From positions 8,082,837 to 8,146,836 of the forward strand of contig NC_091147.1 in NCBI RefSeq assembly GCF_041381155.1: a stretch of DNA of 64,000 nucleotides, read 5' to 3'. Origin of the DNA: Argopecten irradians (Eukaryota; Mollusca; Bivalvia; Pectinida; Pectinidae). The notes beneath the pieces are model-generated. The model saw nothing but the letters and a program-made list of their open reading frames with translations. It had not been told where the DNA came from and ran no database searches. Shown piece after piece: positions 42,250 through 53,058 of this stretch (positions within the stretch are counted from its first letter, which is position 1; each line of letters begins with the position of its first letter). A program made the translations under genes and the position numbers.

Positions 42250-42913
42250 AAAGGCTGACAGTATCCTAATGAACATTGCATAGCAACCTTTTTAATAATT
42301 TCATTTGCAGTGATGATTTCTTCAATTCCTGTTCGAAATACCGGCACTGCATCTCATAAACATCTTCAGCCGTCTTCTTGATCTTCTTCCTTGGGTTGGA
42401 CCTAGATCTGCCATCTTCTTCACATCTGTGAATACAATCAAAGCAAATCTAGAAATTTTAAGGATACCTGCTGTTATATAGCAATTAATATACTTAGAGT
42501 ATTATTATTTGTTCTATGAAACAGCAGTCTCCTGTCCACCAGGGACTCTAATAAAGGCAGTCGTGTCCTGCATGGCATCCACAATTCTCTCCTCTGCAAC
42601 GCTCAGCGCTACAGGGGGAGGCCCGCCTCCAGTCTTCTGTCGCTCCACTCTCCAGACGATGTGTCGTAAACTTCTCCTTCGCACTCCGAAATATGTTCCG
42701 ACAGCGGTTCCTCAATTCTTCTGACCAGCAGGCTACCCCCAGGGCATTCATCATCTCTGTCAGCTTCTTCCTGAAGTCCTGCTTCATGGAATTGCTTAGT
42801 TCCGTAGAGTACCTGCCTCTAACGATATCCAGCATCTCTGTAGCCCTGCTACTAATAATGGAGTTCTCTTGGGTGGTGAAGTTTGCCTTTCTCTATCTTT
42901 GTTTGCCTGCCAT
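42250..42913 (-). pseudogene. Harbinger-type Myb/SANT-like protein, two-exon pseudogene
   Basis: First exon-like part from ATG 42913: MAGKQR, a TAG, then RKANFTTQENS and ATEMLDIVRGRYSTELS, TEMMNALGVACWSEEL and RSAKEKFTTHRLESGA. This is the Myb/SANT-like domain of NAIF1/Harbinger-associated proteins, with the expected Trp positions partly kept. A frame change near 42645 leads to TGGGPPPVALSVAEERI and VDAMQDTTAFIRVPGGQE. A second part (42250-42425), after acceptor TATTCACAG on minus, reads SRSNPRKKIKKTAEDVYEM and CRYFEQELKKSSLQMKLL, a basic plus leucine-rich tail typical of the family. The TAG and the frame change show decay. Donor site not clear. Confidence 0.65.
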
Positions 42914-42990
42914 GATGGTGGATGCATGGATGCTACTGCAGACATACCCAATATTGCATTTTGGGAAAAAGTGCGAGACCAACTGTCGCT

Positions 42991-43022
42991 AGAGCTAACT
43001 TTACTTAATTAGTGATTAGCCA
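42991..43022. repeat. 32-bp direct repeat, copy 1
   Basis: GAGCTAACTTTACTTAATTA and GTGATTAGCCAA, repeated at about 43358-43389. Confidence 0.8.
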
Positions 43023-43357
43023 AAATTTAAAGTGACCAGTCGGGCAAGGATGGCTAAAATCGGTAAAAATGGTGTGAATGTATCCAGTATAATTTCTTAT
43101 GAAATGGAAAAATAAAATCTCTCGCCAAAATCTGTCTGCGTACGAAGAAATTAATTTAAAGTATAGGAATCCTAATACGTCCTCCCGACTGACTATGTCC
43201 GTGGTTACATTTACACGCAGCCTCGCTTTCAATACTTTCAATTTTCCTTTACTTTAATGGTCAGAACTGGGAAACGTAAGCAGAACTTGGCCGTCGTATT
43301 AATATGTGAGAACTTTTGGAAGGCCAATGAACGCATTTAGACTGGTTTTCTTTGCCC

Positions 43358-43389
43358 GAGCTAACTTTACTTAATTAGTGATTAGCCAA
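43358..43389. repeat. 32-bp direct repeat, copy 2
   Basis: Same 32 bases as 42991-43022, about 366 bases apart. Confidence 0.8.
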
Positions 43390-43539
43390 CGACTGCGTTA
43401 AATATGCTTGAACAACACTATTGAGCGCAGATAATAACTAACGATGATTAAGAAATTAACTCGTTAAATTTAACATTGTCGTTTACTTAACGATAGTTAT
43501 GAACAACAGGGCCCTGTTTGATAAGTACCTTAACATTTA

Positions 43540-43582
43540 GGCGCCTTTTACGATTATTCTAACGCCCTACCTGTAGGACCAG
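43540..43582 (-). mobile_element. SINE head fragment
   Basis: GGCGCCTTTTACGATTATTC and TAACGCCCTACCTGTAGGA. Confidence 0.65.
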
Positions 43583-43912
43583 GTTATGAATTATATCAGT
43601 TCCAAGGCTTATTTGTTGCATGTGTTAGTATTGGTGTTAAATGTGGACGATATATTATGGCTTTTTGCATATTAAAATTGTTGTACTTGTCAAAAAAGAA
43701 GTGGGGGATGGTGGTCAATTGTATTGTTCTCTCGTTTAGGAGGTTGTCAAAGTTTGGAATTTCCTGTCTTGTATTTTGAAAGACCTATTTTGTTAGTACT
43801 GTTAATAATGTCTTCACCATAGACTGTCTTGTTTTTCAGTTACATTGCAGATGCCTACGCACATATTATGATGTGCGAAAACTCCTGGGCGTGGTATAAG
43901 GATATTCTAGTC
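43583..43912. other. Unassigned sequence
   Basis: No gene or repeat recognised. Confidence 0.35.
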
Positions 43913-43913
43913 G

Positions 43914-44230
43914 TTTGCTTGTTTGTTTATTTGATTATTTTAACGTCCTATTAACAGCCAGAGTCATGTAAGAACGGCCTCCCTGAGCGCCAAGTAGGAG
44001 CAGAAACTACCACTTTATAGAATTTGGTGTGTCTCTGCCAGGGGACATAACCCAGACCCTTCCTCACAAGGGCGAACGCTCAACTCAAGGCCAGAAGTGA
44101 GGCGGTGTCAAGGAAGGCATTAGGAAAGATAAAGTCTGTTCGGAAGAAGAAAAAAGAAAAGATTTAGTCGCCTTTAACGATATCATACAATAGGGGCCGC
44201 AGGTACAATTCTAACGCCCTACCTGCAGGG
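43914..44230 (-). mobile_element. Composite SINE with internal deletion
   Basis: Tail (TTTGTTTATTTGATTATTT) and AGAACGGCCTCCC join directly to CTGAGCGCCAAGTAGGAG, so the body between tail and tRNA-like module 2 is gone; head present to CCTACCTGCAGGG. Confidence 0.8.
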
Positions 44231-44234
44231 CAGT

Positions 44235-44376
44235 CGCATCATCAATTTCCTTCTTGGTCATTTACATTACATCACTTGCCTACTTCTCCCCTGTCTCATC
44301 ATTTTACTCCATCTTCACCTCATTACTTCCATCATTCATCTCTTCATTTTCTTCATCCTCCCTCATTCTGTCCCCT
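44235..44376. repeat. Pyrimidine-rich low-complexity stretch
   Basis: Runs of CATC, CTTC and TCATT for about 140 bases. Confidence 0.6.
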
Positions 44377-44560
44377 TCGGCGGCACACCAAAGCTAAAAG
44401 TGATATAGCACTATAAAAGGGGCAATAGTTTCACTATACAAGAAGACAACATGAATATACCGCAGTCTCCCAAAACACGCACTTCGCACAACATACACGC
44501 AACACACCGCATTCATGGGAGGCCGTCCATGAATTACATGACCATAGCATATGACGTTAA
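44377..44560 (+). mobile_element. Composite SINE, 5'-truncated, tail interrupted by a MITE
   Basis: GCACTATAAAAGGGGC, ATACCGCAGTCTCCCAAAAC and GGAGGCCGTCCATG up to GACGTTAA; its last bases TTAATTAATCAGACAAACAA follow the MITE at 44918-44937. Confidence 0.8.
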
Positions 44561-44917
44561 AGATGCTCCACCGCGTGACAAATGGTATTTTTTCACTATC
44601 AAAAACAGGAGCAGACGATTCAGTATTTTTCTTCAGTTGCAAAAGTTACTTACTTTACACCATTACCGCTATTGAAAAGTCTGAGCTTCTAATTTTGCTT
44701 GAAGTTCAAAATATGAAAAATAATTAATTGCATCGCGAAAAAATTCCGTGTCACTATATCCTATATGGAATGAAGTACTAATTGCGCATGCACAAATGGC
44801 GTAATAAATTATCCTTTATTATTTTAAGTGTTAATTAGACATATATATACTCGATTAAACACCAATTATTGTTCAAATGATGAATATCATTTATGCTCTG
44901 TCGGTGGTGGAGCATCT
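44561..44917. mobile_element. TTAA-type MITE (family D), 357 bp
   Basis: Termini AGATGCTCCACCG and CGGTGGTGGAGCATCT are inverted repeats. TTAA lies on both sides. The uninterrupted SINE sequence GACGTTAATTAATCA proves the extent of the insertion. Confidence 0.88.
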
Positions 44918-45127
44918 TTAATTAATCAGACAAACAAGGGACCAAAGCATAGTCATACAAATTTTGGACTGCATTTGTATCAAAACTTCTCCAAATGGAT
45001 AAAATATTCCGGTACAATGTTTCCTTTGCAATCTGTTTTTAACTTTTTAGTTCCCTATGTCATCATAATTTTTAAATGCAGTCATTACTTATTTCTATCT
45101 GGATCTTTAAAACTAAAGCATCACTTG

Positions 45128-45187
45128 TAGTTTGGTCCTATATGACTATAGATCTAGTTGTCGATGGGCCATAAAACTCAAACAAAC
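45128..45187 (+). mobile_element. Nimb LINE 3'-end fragment, plus orientation
   Basis: GTAGTTTGGTCCTATATGAC and GTTGTCGATGGGCCATAAAA then CTCAAACAAAC, matching the 3' end at 4484 and 22815 on the opposite strand. Confidence 0.72.
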
Positions 45188-45355
45188 TATCATCAGTATT
45201 GATAGTCGTCACTGATCTTTGAAGCTGTATTTTAATCTTATCCAGAGTTTCTATTAAACCAGGGTTCTGTGCAGGCTTGTCATAATTTAGATATCGCTCT
45301 TTTCCATAAAAGATATATACATATATGTATATTGTAACAATTTCTTTTCAGTTGT

Positions 45356-46387
45356 AACTTTGAGTTCAAAGTTCACAAGGAGAAGAGAGATTTATCTGGA
45401 AATTTTGTAGCTTTAGACATAGAAATCGATTCTGCACAAATTGCACTTATTAATATTTATGGTCCTAATCAGGATAGTCCAGACTCCTATTCAAAAATCT
45501 CCGATGTTATTGAAGACTTTGGCCATAATCGTGTTATTGTTTGTGGTGACTTTAACCTTGTTTTAAATCCAACTCTTGATTATGATAATACATACAAGAA
45601 TATAAATAATACAAAAAGTATTAGATATATAATAGAAAACTTTGGTGTAATAGATGTCTTTAGAGAACAACACGAAAATGTTAGGAGATATACTTGGAGG
45701 AAAAAATCCAGTGAAACAAGCACGTCTTGATTTTTTTTCCGTCTATCTTTTAAATAATATTGCAAAAACATTTCCAATTCCGAGATTCAATTTTCTATTG
45801 ATGATCAAATATTTTTAGAAACTTGCTCATGGAAATCCGAGGATGTACAATTTCAGATGCATCATATAAGAAAAAAACAAGAAAACTGTAGAGAAGATAA
45901 TCTAAAGAAAGAGATACAAAAGCTTGAGGCACAGGTAAACACTAATTTAGATTAATTAAATGATACGAAAAATGATTTAGAGAGGATAGGATCACATAAG
46001 ATAAAAGGTAGTATTATAAGATCAAGAGTAGAATTGGCAGAAGAAGTGAAAAAACCAACTAGTTATTTTTTCAGTTTGGAAAATAGAAACTATACCTCAA
46101 AAATAATACCAAAACTGCAGACTCAAAAGTAACAAGGTATAAACAAAACAAGAAGATATTTTGGAGGAAGTATGTTCATTTTTTTAAAACTCTTTATGGT
46201 GTCCCTGAAAATACAGATCTAGAAGATAATATACAAAATATGAATTTATCAAACTATCTTAATCATAATGAAAAGCCTAAGTTATCTCAAGAAGAATCTG
46301 ATCATTTGGAAGGGGAAATTTCATATTAAGAGGCAGGGCAAACTTTAAAATTAATAAAAAAAAAATAAAGTCCAGGATCAGGTGGAT
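45356..46387 (+). pseudogene. L1/Tx1-type LINE remnant: AP endonuclease C-terminal part and linker to RT
   Basis: Plus-strand reading KRDLSGNFVALDIEID, QIALINIYGPNQDSPDSY, VIVCGDFNLVLNPTLDYD and RYTWRKKSSETSTS has the GDFN and YTWR blocks of LINE endonucleases. After frame changes the linker and RT N-terminal sequence continue (SWKSEDVQFQMHHIR, IKGSIIRSRVELAEE, SYFFSLENRNYTSKIIPK, KPKLSQEESDHLEGE) up to a decayed K-SPGSGGF block. There the family E element starts. Stops and frame changes show it is dead; no usable start codon. Confidence 0.72.
45746..46008 (+). repeat. LINE segment present twice in direct orientation, copy 1
   Basis: TATCTTTTAAATAATATTG to GATAGGATCACATAAGATAA; the same segment recurs at 48054-48316 with about a dozen small differences. 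Confidence 0.85.
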
Positions 46388-47880
46388 TTTTAGGTCATCA
46401 GGATGACCTATAGTCATCATGCACCGTCCGTCGTCGTCCGCCGTGCGTAATCTTTTCATTCAAACAACTTCTTCTCAATAACCGTAAGGCCCAAAGTACT
46501 CATATTTGGCCTGTAGCATGCTGGGATGAAGGGCTACAAATGTTGTGAAAGTTAATTACCTTGACGTACTGTCAAGGTCACCGGGGGTCAAATAGGCTAA
46601 AATCTTTTAACGACTTCTTCTAACTAACCAAAAGGTCCAGGGTACTCATATTTGGCCTGAAGCATGCTGAGATGGAGGGCTACAAAAGTTTGCAAATGAA
46701 TGACCTTGAACTACTTTCAAAGTCACAGGGGTCAAATAGGCTAAAATCTTTGAACGACTTCTTCTAACTAACCAAAAGGTCCAGGGTACTCATATTTGGC
46801 CTGTAGCATGCTGGGATGAAGGGCTACAAAAGTTGTGAAAATTAATTACCTTGACGCACTGTCAAGGTCACCGGGGGTCAAATAGGCTAAAATCTTTGAA
46901 CGACTTCTAACTTACCAAAAAGTCCAGGGGGTACTCATATTTGGCCTGTAGCATGCTAAGATGAAGGGCTACCAAAATTGTGAAAATAAATGACCTTGAC
47001 CTACTTTCAAGGCCACAGGGGTCGAATAGGCTAAAATCTTTGAACGACTTCTAACTAACCAAATGGTCCAGGGTACTCATAATTGGCCTGTAGCATTGCT
47101 GGGATGAAGGGCTACTAAAGATGTGAAAATAAATGACCTTGATGCACTATCAAGGTCACCGGGGTCATATAGGCTAAAATCTTTTGAACGACTTCTTCTA
47201 ACTAACCGAAAAGGTCCAGGGTACTCATATTTGGCCTGAAGCATGCTGGGATGAAGGGCTACCAAAGTTGTGAAAATGAATGAACTTGACCTACTTTCAA
47301 GGTCATAGGAGTCAAATAGACTAAAATCTTTGAATAACTTCTTCTAACTAATCGAAAGGTTCAGGGTACTCATATTTGGCCTGTAGCATGCTGGGATGAA
47401 GGGCTACCAAAGTTGTGAAAATTAATGACCTTGACGTTCTTTCAAGGTCACAGGGGTCAAATAGGCTACATTCTTTGAACGATTTTTGTTAACTAACCAA
47501 AAGTGCAGGATACTCATATTTTGCTGGTGGCATGCTGGGATGAAGGGTTACCATAGTTTACAAAATGAATGACATTGATTTTCACAAGGTCACAAGGGTC
47601 AATTAAGTTAAAATCTTTTAACTACACCTTTTAATTAGCCGAAAGGTCCATGGTATTCATATTTAGTCAGTAGCATGCTGAGATAAAGGGCTATCAAAGT
47701 TGTGGAAATGGATGACCTTGACCTTCTTTCAAGGTCACGAGAGTCAAATATTCCTAAATCTTGAATGACTTCTTCTAACTAACCGAAAGGTTCTGGGTAC
47801 TCATATTTGGCCTGTAGCATGCTGGGATGAAGGGCTACCAAAGTTGTGAAAATTTATGACCTTGACGTTCTTTTTGCCAA
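46386..47880. mobile_element. Family E element: TTTTAGGTCATC end and about ten units of a 147-bp repeat
   Basis: Begins TTTTTAGGTCATCAGGATGA, then CACCGTCCGTCGTCGTCC. ACTCATATTTGGCCTG (or variant) recurs at about 46498, 46644, 46787, 46935, 47076, 47223, 47370, 47513, 47660 and 47806. Each unit also has AGCATGCTGGGATGAAGGGC and ACCTTGAC/TCAAGGTCAC. No coding capacity; the right terminus is not visible. Confidence 0.8.
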
Positions 47881-48053
47881 GTAATGGACCTGTCAGGCAA
47901 GATTCTGGGTTAGATGATCATTCATTTTCAAATATAATTACAATAAATGAATTCAAAAGGGGTAAATGAACTTAATTTAATCATTCTCTTCTGTATTGAC
48001 CAGATTTTTTGAATTTAGTTAATAATTGCACAGCAACGTTACTGTTTTACCCG

Positions 48054-48316
48054 TCCCTATCTTTTAAATAATATTGAAAACATTTCCAATTCCGAGATTC
48101 AATTTTCAATTGATGATCAAATATTTTTAGAAACTTGCTTATGGAAATCCGAGGATGTACAATTTCAGATGCATCATATAAGAAAAAACAAGAAAACTGT
48201 AGAGAAGATACTCAAAAGAAAGAGATACAAAAGCTTGAGGCACAGGAAAACACTAATTTAGATTAATTAAATGATAAGAAAAATGATTTAGAGAGGATAG
48301 GATCACATAAGATAAA
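48054..48316 (+). repeat. LINE segment, copy 2
   Basis: Direct repeat of 45746-46008 (SWKSEDVQF-type coding region), here with CTTATGG for CTCATGG and other small changes. Confidence 0.85.
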
Positions 48317-49990
48317 ATTAATTATTAAAGGTTAACAGAGATACCAGCTATTTACCAAATTATCTTAGTTAAATTGATGAGAATTATCAGCTGAGTTACT
48401 TCCCCTACACCAGTTAGTACAGTAATAAGAGACATTAGGATAGTGACTCGAGCTCAATACCACACCATGGTCTCTCACAATATAAAACTTTATAATTAGT
48501 CAGTGTGAGATGTGATTCATCTTCATTAATATGCATTTTCTGATTGTTCTTTCAATGACTGATTCAATGATCTGCTAGGAAGAATATTGTTAAATACTGT
48601 TAAAATGATGGCAGGAGTTTTAGCTGTGGTCTACAACAGGCGATTAGAAGGAAATGATAAATGATGACTACCAGTTTGTATTAAATCAACATCATTTTGT
48701 TCTATATTCACATATCTATTTAAATATGAGGGAGTCAGCTTCAGGGTCCTATTCTCAAATCCAAAATATGTAATTCATGCAATTGTGAATATGCATGTTG
48801 ATTAATTAACTCATTCATCCCCGAAGAGATATTTAGACTCTCCTAAATCAAAGGCTAGACCAGTCCATTATGAAATTTTTGGGGTGGCTGAGTTAAAACT
48901 AGCTATATATATAGCATAACATGTCTTTGTTATGGCTTTATAATAGGTCACAACCTCATCAATTGAAATTATTTCAAATTCAATGCATAGATAAAACTCA
49001 CAAAATTTGCAATTAAATCCTGAAAATGCCCCTCCAAATTCACAAACTAATTATATGGTAACAAAAAAATACCCTTCAAGCTTTCAAGCTCCATATTCAT
49101 TATTCTTTTAAATCATGCTTAAAGTTTGGTGCACGATGTCCTTGTAGCATAAAAAAGGAAAGAAAAATAGCAAAGAAAAGAAAAAAATGTATGTTCACTC
49201 TTTCTAGTAGAACTAAACATGAATAGATATGAGAATGTAAAGACTATTTCTGTACATATGTATCATATATAAATACCTACAAATACACAGAGCTAGTGAC
49301 ACAAGAATATACCTTTAAAATTGTTCAGGGTACATGTATAATATTTACTCATGCTGAAATGTTCATGTCTAATTTAAGACGTGTGTAAATTATAAATAAT
49401 TTTCATTCATTAATAACATTTATTGTCAACACTCGCTTCACCCACAGATATGAAACCACAAGCCTTAATTTCGAAATATAACTAAGGTATGCACAGAAGT
49501 AAGATATGAAGTCTCAGTATTCATCAAGTGAAAGATTTCCTCAAAAATGAATTACGAAATCATTTAAAATATTCAAATTTATATATCTTCAATTGCAAAC
49601 TTTGTTAACTTAAAAACTTAAAAACTATTGGGTCCTGATCATTAAACTTTTTAATCTATGAATTTCAGTCAATTAATAAAAGCATTCAAGTTAAATAAGT
49701 ATAATTTAATGAATGTTTCAATGATCACTTAAAAAACTTCCTAATTTAATGATACACTTTACCAAAAAAGAAATATATGTATCTACATTCATACTTTTCT
49801 GTGATTCATAATCAACATGTTTAATTAGTAAAGCTGGAACAACTCCAAAATAGATACCTATTTAAAAATCAAAAGGAAGAAAGTTTTATATAACATCAAC
49901 ACTTATTTTCCAGGACCAAAAATTTTAATGTTTCTATGCCTTTCATTGAGAAACTTGACAAGGTCTTTCTTACAATCACAATGAAGAATA
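48317..49990. other. Unassigned sequence downstream of NCK
   Basis: May include the NCK 3' UTR. TTTATT at 49419-49424 is an AATAAA on minus but I cannot tie it to the transcript. No other gene seen. Confidence 0.35.
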
Positions 49991-49999
49991 TCAGGACTT

Positions 50000-50075
50000 T
50001 TCCCATCCTTGATATACCAAGGGATACTATCACTTGCATTTTTTCCACTATAATAGACTATGTCGTATCAAAACT
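50000..50075. repeat. Diverged copy of the palindromic MITE seen at 52985
   Basis: TTGATATACCAAGGGATACTATCACTTG and GACTATGTCGTATC. Another diverged half (GTCCAGGGGTGG...GTAACCCCTAGATTATCAAG) lies at about 50258-50315. Confidence 0.5.
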
Positions 50076-50645
50076 GAAGGCAGTTTAGGAAAAAACAACT
50101 GACCGATCACAGACTTACTTTGAAGATTACAGAGTGGAACAACCAACTGAAAAGCCACAGTCAATCACTGTGAACTGTTATTCTACTCTTTTGATGCACA
50201 TCAAATGATTAAACTATCTGTTCATCTGTTGTTGCTCACAGAGCCTCTAGTTTTGCTATATGGTCCAGGGGTGGATAAAACGACAGTGAGAGTAACCCCT
50301 AGATTATCAAGAATAGACTTATCTATATCCACATCTTGTGCATGAGTGATGAATGTTGGGATGAAAGTTTGACAAAATTAATACAATAACCTCATCCCTA
50401 CATTGAGATGACAGGTTCACATACTCAATTAATATAGCCCCAATCTCCCTGTTCCGTCTTTTAGCAATACAGAGTTATCTGCCCTTCTCCAGCATAAAAT
50501 GTACAGTCACTTCCTGTATCAGTAATTAACATGACTTGACAGAAATGAACCGTAATATGTTCCCACAAACAAATCACAAAACTATCAAGACTTGTTTATG
50601 GAGGGCTGATAGCTCTATATTACTAAAAGACGAAATAGAGTACTG

Positions 50646-50852
50646 TTAGAATTCCGATGGATATACAAATGCTTTGACAAGGTAGAGTTTTTCATTTTCC
50701 TGCTTGAATATTGGATGTCTTTTATAATGCTCTATCAGTTCATCGAGAGAACTGAATTTCTGTTGGCCAATCTGGTACAAGCTGTCATTCACTTGAACAC
50801 GAAAATGTTTATTTCTCTCGCTGGCTTTTAACACCACCGTAAAGTTTCCAGC
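50646..50852 (-). CDS. NCK: NCK coding exon B: rest of SH2 and C terminus
   Basis: Codes [20 protein letters not shown] to KAFVYPSEF, stop TAA at 50646. Contains the SH2 core strand NKHFRVQ and the helix [16 protein letters not shown]. Confidence 0.94.
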   Translation of the reverse strand, partial: AGNFTVVLKASERNKHFRVQVNDSLYQIGQQKFSSLDELIEHYKRHPIFKQENEKLYLVKAFVYPSEF

Positions 50853-52806
50853 CTGAAAAGAGAAAGTGTAACACAATCAGTATTATTTCACAGCTACCTA
50901 CAGATCATAAAATGATTTTATCCAATTTACCAAACATGAGTCATCATCAATTTCTGGTAATTGATAAAAGGTTACAATTAATTGTGGTCTTTATAATCAT
51001 TCTTCAATATCGACCATAACAATGTAGCAAGCTACTACAAATACATAACAGACTGAGACAGGTGTACAAATTGTAGATCAACTTTCCTTTGCGGCTACTA
51101 AATGTTGTCATTTCTATTTCTAAACAAGTTTGTAAGGATTCGTTTTTGTGGATTTTAATTTAAAATTACATGAAATTACAATATTAGCAAGGTTGATAAT
51201 TTTGCAGAGATAATGACAAAATTTGCAAAAGTATGTTGTACAAAAGATAATTGGTTGACAACATGGACAGTTCTTGTAATTATATAATGTCGCCATATAA
51301 AAATTTACCAATTCACTACAGATATACACATAAAACTTTTACATCTGGCTTACTTTGGTTGGATATGCATCACGATATATATCTCACAATATGATTATTT
51401 TCAATATCATACATACTTTCCCTTACATTCTCTTGATGAAGTTTTATGTAGAATTGCATATTTTAATGACTGGATAAAATAAATAATATTTCCTTTTTGC
51501 TCGTACACTTTCCTTGAAACAATATATATGTTTATCCAGTGTGTGAACGTATTTTGTTGTATATTGATATAGTTAACTCGTAAGGCAATTTGTTTATCAT
51601 CTTTAACAAGCTACAGAGTACATATTATAGCTAAATGTATCCCATCAAAACATCAAGGTCGTATAAAAAAAATCATATTGTAAGAGAAATATCGCAATTT
51701 GATATGTGTATTGCGATGAATCGTTGCACATCTATGTAGTTAAATTGTAAAACTCTCACTTGAGAAATGATATAATGACTTACAGCTGATTCACTGTCAC
51801 GGATAAGAAAATCTCCTTCGTCTGCAAACTTTTTCAGCACATCCTCACATTCCTGCCGAGTAATTTTACCATAGTACCAGTCTTTCTCGGCCATGGGACC
51901 AGACACACGGAATTGTTTTCTATTGCCGACAACACTTAGATTTGAAGCATTGGATAGACTACTTGTGGATTGGGACTGGGGGGTACACGAGCTGGTGTTC
52001 GTTGCTGTTTCTCCCTCACTGTCCTCTACAGTTTGTACATAATTGCGTGGCACGAGGCCTGCCTCGCCACGGCCATTTCTTGCCTTCCACCATTCCGGAT
52101 CAACGGAAGGCTTTTCTATGATCACTAACCTTTCGCCTTTTTCAAATGAGAGTTCCTCTGGGTTTGTACTATTAAAGGGACATATCGTGGTAACTGTTTC
52201 CTGTGTATCCGGCTCCGGTAGTGGCGGTTGGGAGCAGTCCAGAGCGGCGGCCGTCGTATACATAGACCCGTCATTTTCACTCTGTTCTAAATCAACATAA
52301 TTTGAAGGAAACCAACCTGTTGTTATATTATCTGATTTTCTACCCTTCCACCAACCGTCAGAAGATTTCTCTAAAACCATCACCCTCTCACCTTTGGTGA
52401 GTGACAGCTCGTCCGGTTGCTGTGCTGCGTATGTGAACTTTGATATGGCGGGTGAAGGGTCACATATTTGTACATCACTACTAATACTGTTCTGGTCACT
52501 TCCTGTGTCACCATTCCGACTAACCATGGGACTAGTAACCGTTACTTTGCCCTCTCCTTTGTTTTTTCTACCAAGTGTATTGCGCAAACTTGTGAGAAAC
52601 TTTGACGTCTTGGATCGTTTGACGAAATTTGATGGCACAAATCCTGATTTATTGCGACTATTTTGGACTTTCCACCATCCACGAGTGTCGTCCAGGAGAA
52701 CTAGTTTCTCATTCTTTTTGATGTCCAGTTCTTGAGCATTCTCCGCCTTGTAGTCATACTTAGCGATGACAATTTGCTCCTCAGCCATGTCTGATGAAGT
52801 GGGCAT
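50646..52806 (-). CDS. NCK: NCK SH2/SH3 adaptor protein (2 coding exons)
   Basis: Exons 52806..51784 and 50852..50646 join in phase 0 to about 409 residues. Three SH3 domains: about 12-63 ([27 protein letters not shown]), 120-172 ([27 protein letters not shown]) and 206-258 ([25 protein letters not shown]). An SH2 domain (about 310-403) has FLIRDSES with the phosphotyrosine-binding Arg336 and ends KLYLVKAF. Length and order match animal NCK1/2 and fly Dock, which link phosphotyrosine receptors to actin regulators in the cytoplasm. Start: ATG 52806, or the in-frame ATG 52788 (MAEEQIV), which fits the vertebrate N-terminus better. Between SH3-1 and SH3-2 lies a basic stretch ([17 protein letters not shown]). 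Confidence 0.95.
50853..51783 (-). other. NCK intron inside the SH2 domain
   Basis: Donor GTAAGT and acceptor CTTTTCAG on minus; about 930 bases, no repeat recognised. Confidence 0.85.
51784..52806 (-). CDS. NCK: NCK coding exon A: three SH3 domains and first part of SH2
   Basis: Codes residues 1-341; ends ...RDSESA before donor GTAAGT on minus. All three SH3 domains are in one exon without introns. Confidence 0.94.
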
Positions 52807-52835
52807 TAGTTACTGGTAGGTGAAAACAGCCACAT
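52804..52835 (-). promoter_or_regulatory. Nine-codon upstream ORF overlapping the NCK start codon (TAATG)
   Basis: On minus, after acceptor TTCTGTTTCAG, the exon begins ATGTGGCTG...; this frame encodes MWLFSPTSN and its TAA shares its last A with the ATG at 52806. Exon start inferred from the acceptor. Confidence 0.55.
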
Positions 52836-52984
52836 CTGAAACAGAACACAAAATCAGTGTGTATTCAGTAGGTTTGAACTATTTTGAAGGCAAATCCAGT
52901 TATTAACTCTAAAATTTTGACAGGTTTCCTTGTTACAAAGAGACGAAATATGAAAATTTTCAATTAATACAAGTCTCCATCTTT

Positions 52985-53058
52985 GATATTCCAGGGGTTA
53001 CTATCACTGTTGTATTATCAATCCCTGGACTATGTCATATAGTAACCCCTGGAATATT
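52985..53058. repeat. Palindromic MITE upstream of the NCK coding exon
   Basis: GATATTCCAGGGGTTACTAT (52985-53004) pairs with ATAGTAACCCCTGGAATATT (53039-53058), 19 of 20 bases, loop 34. Confidence 0.85.
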
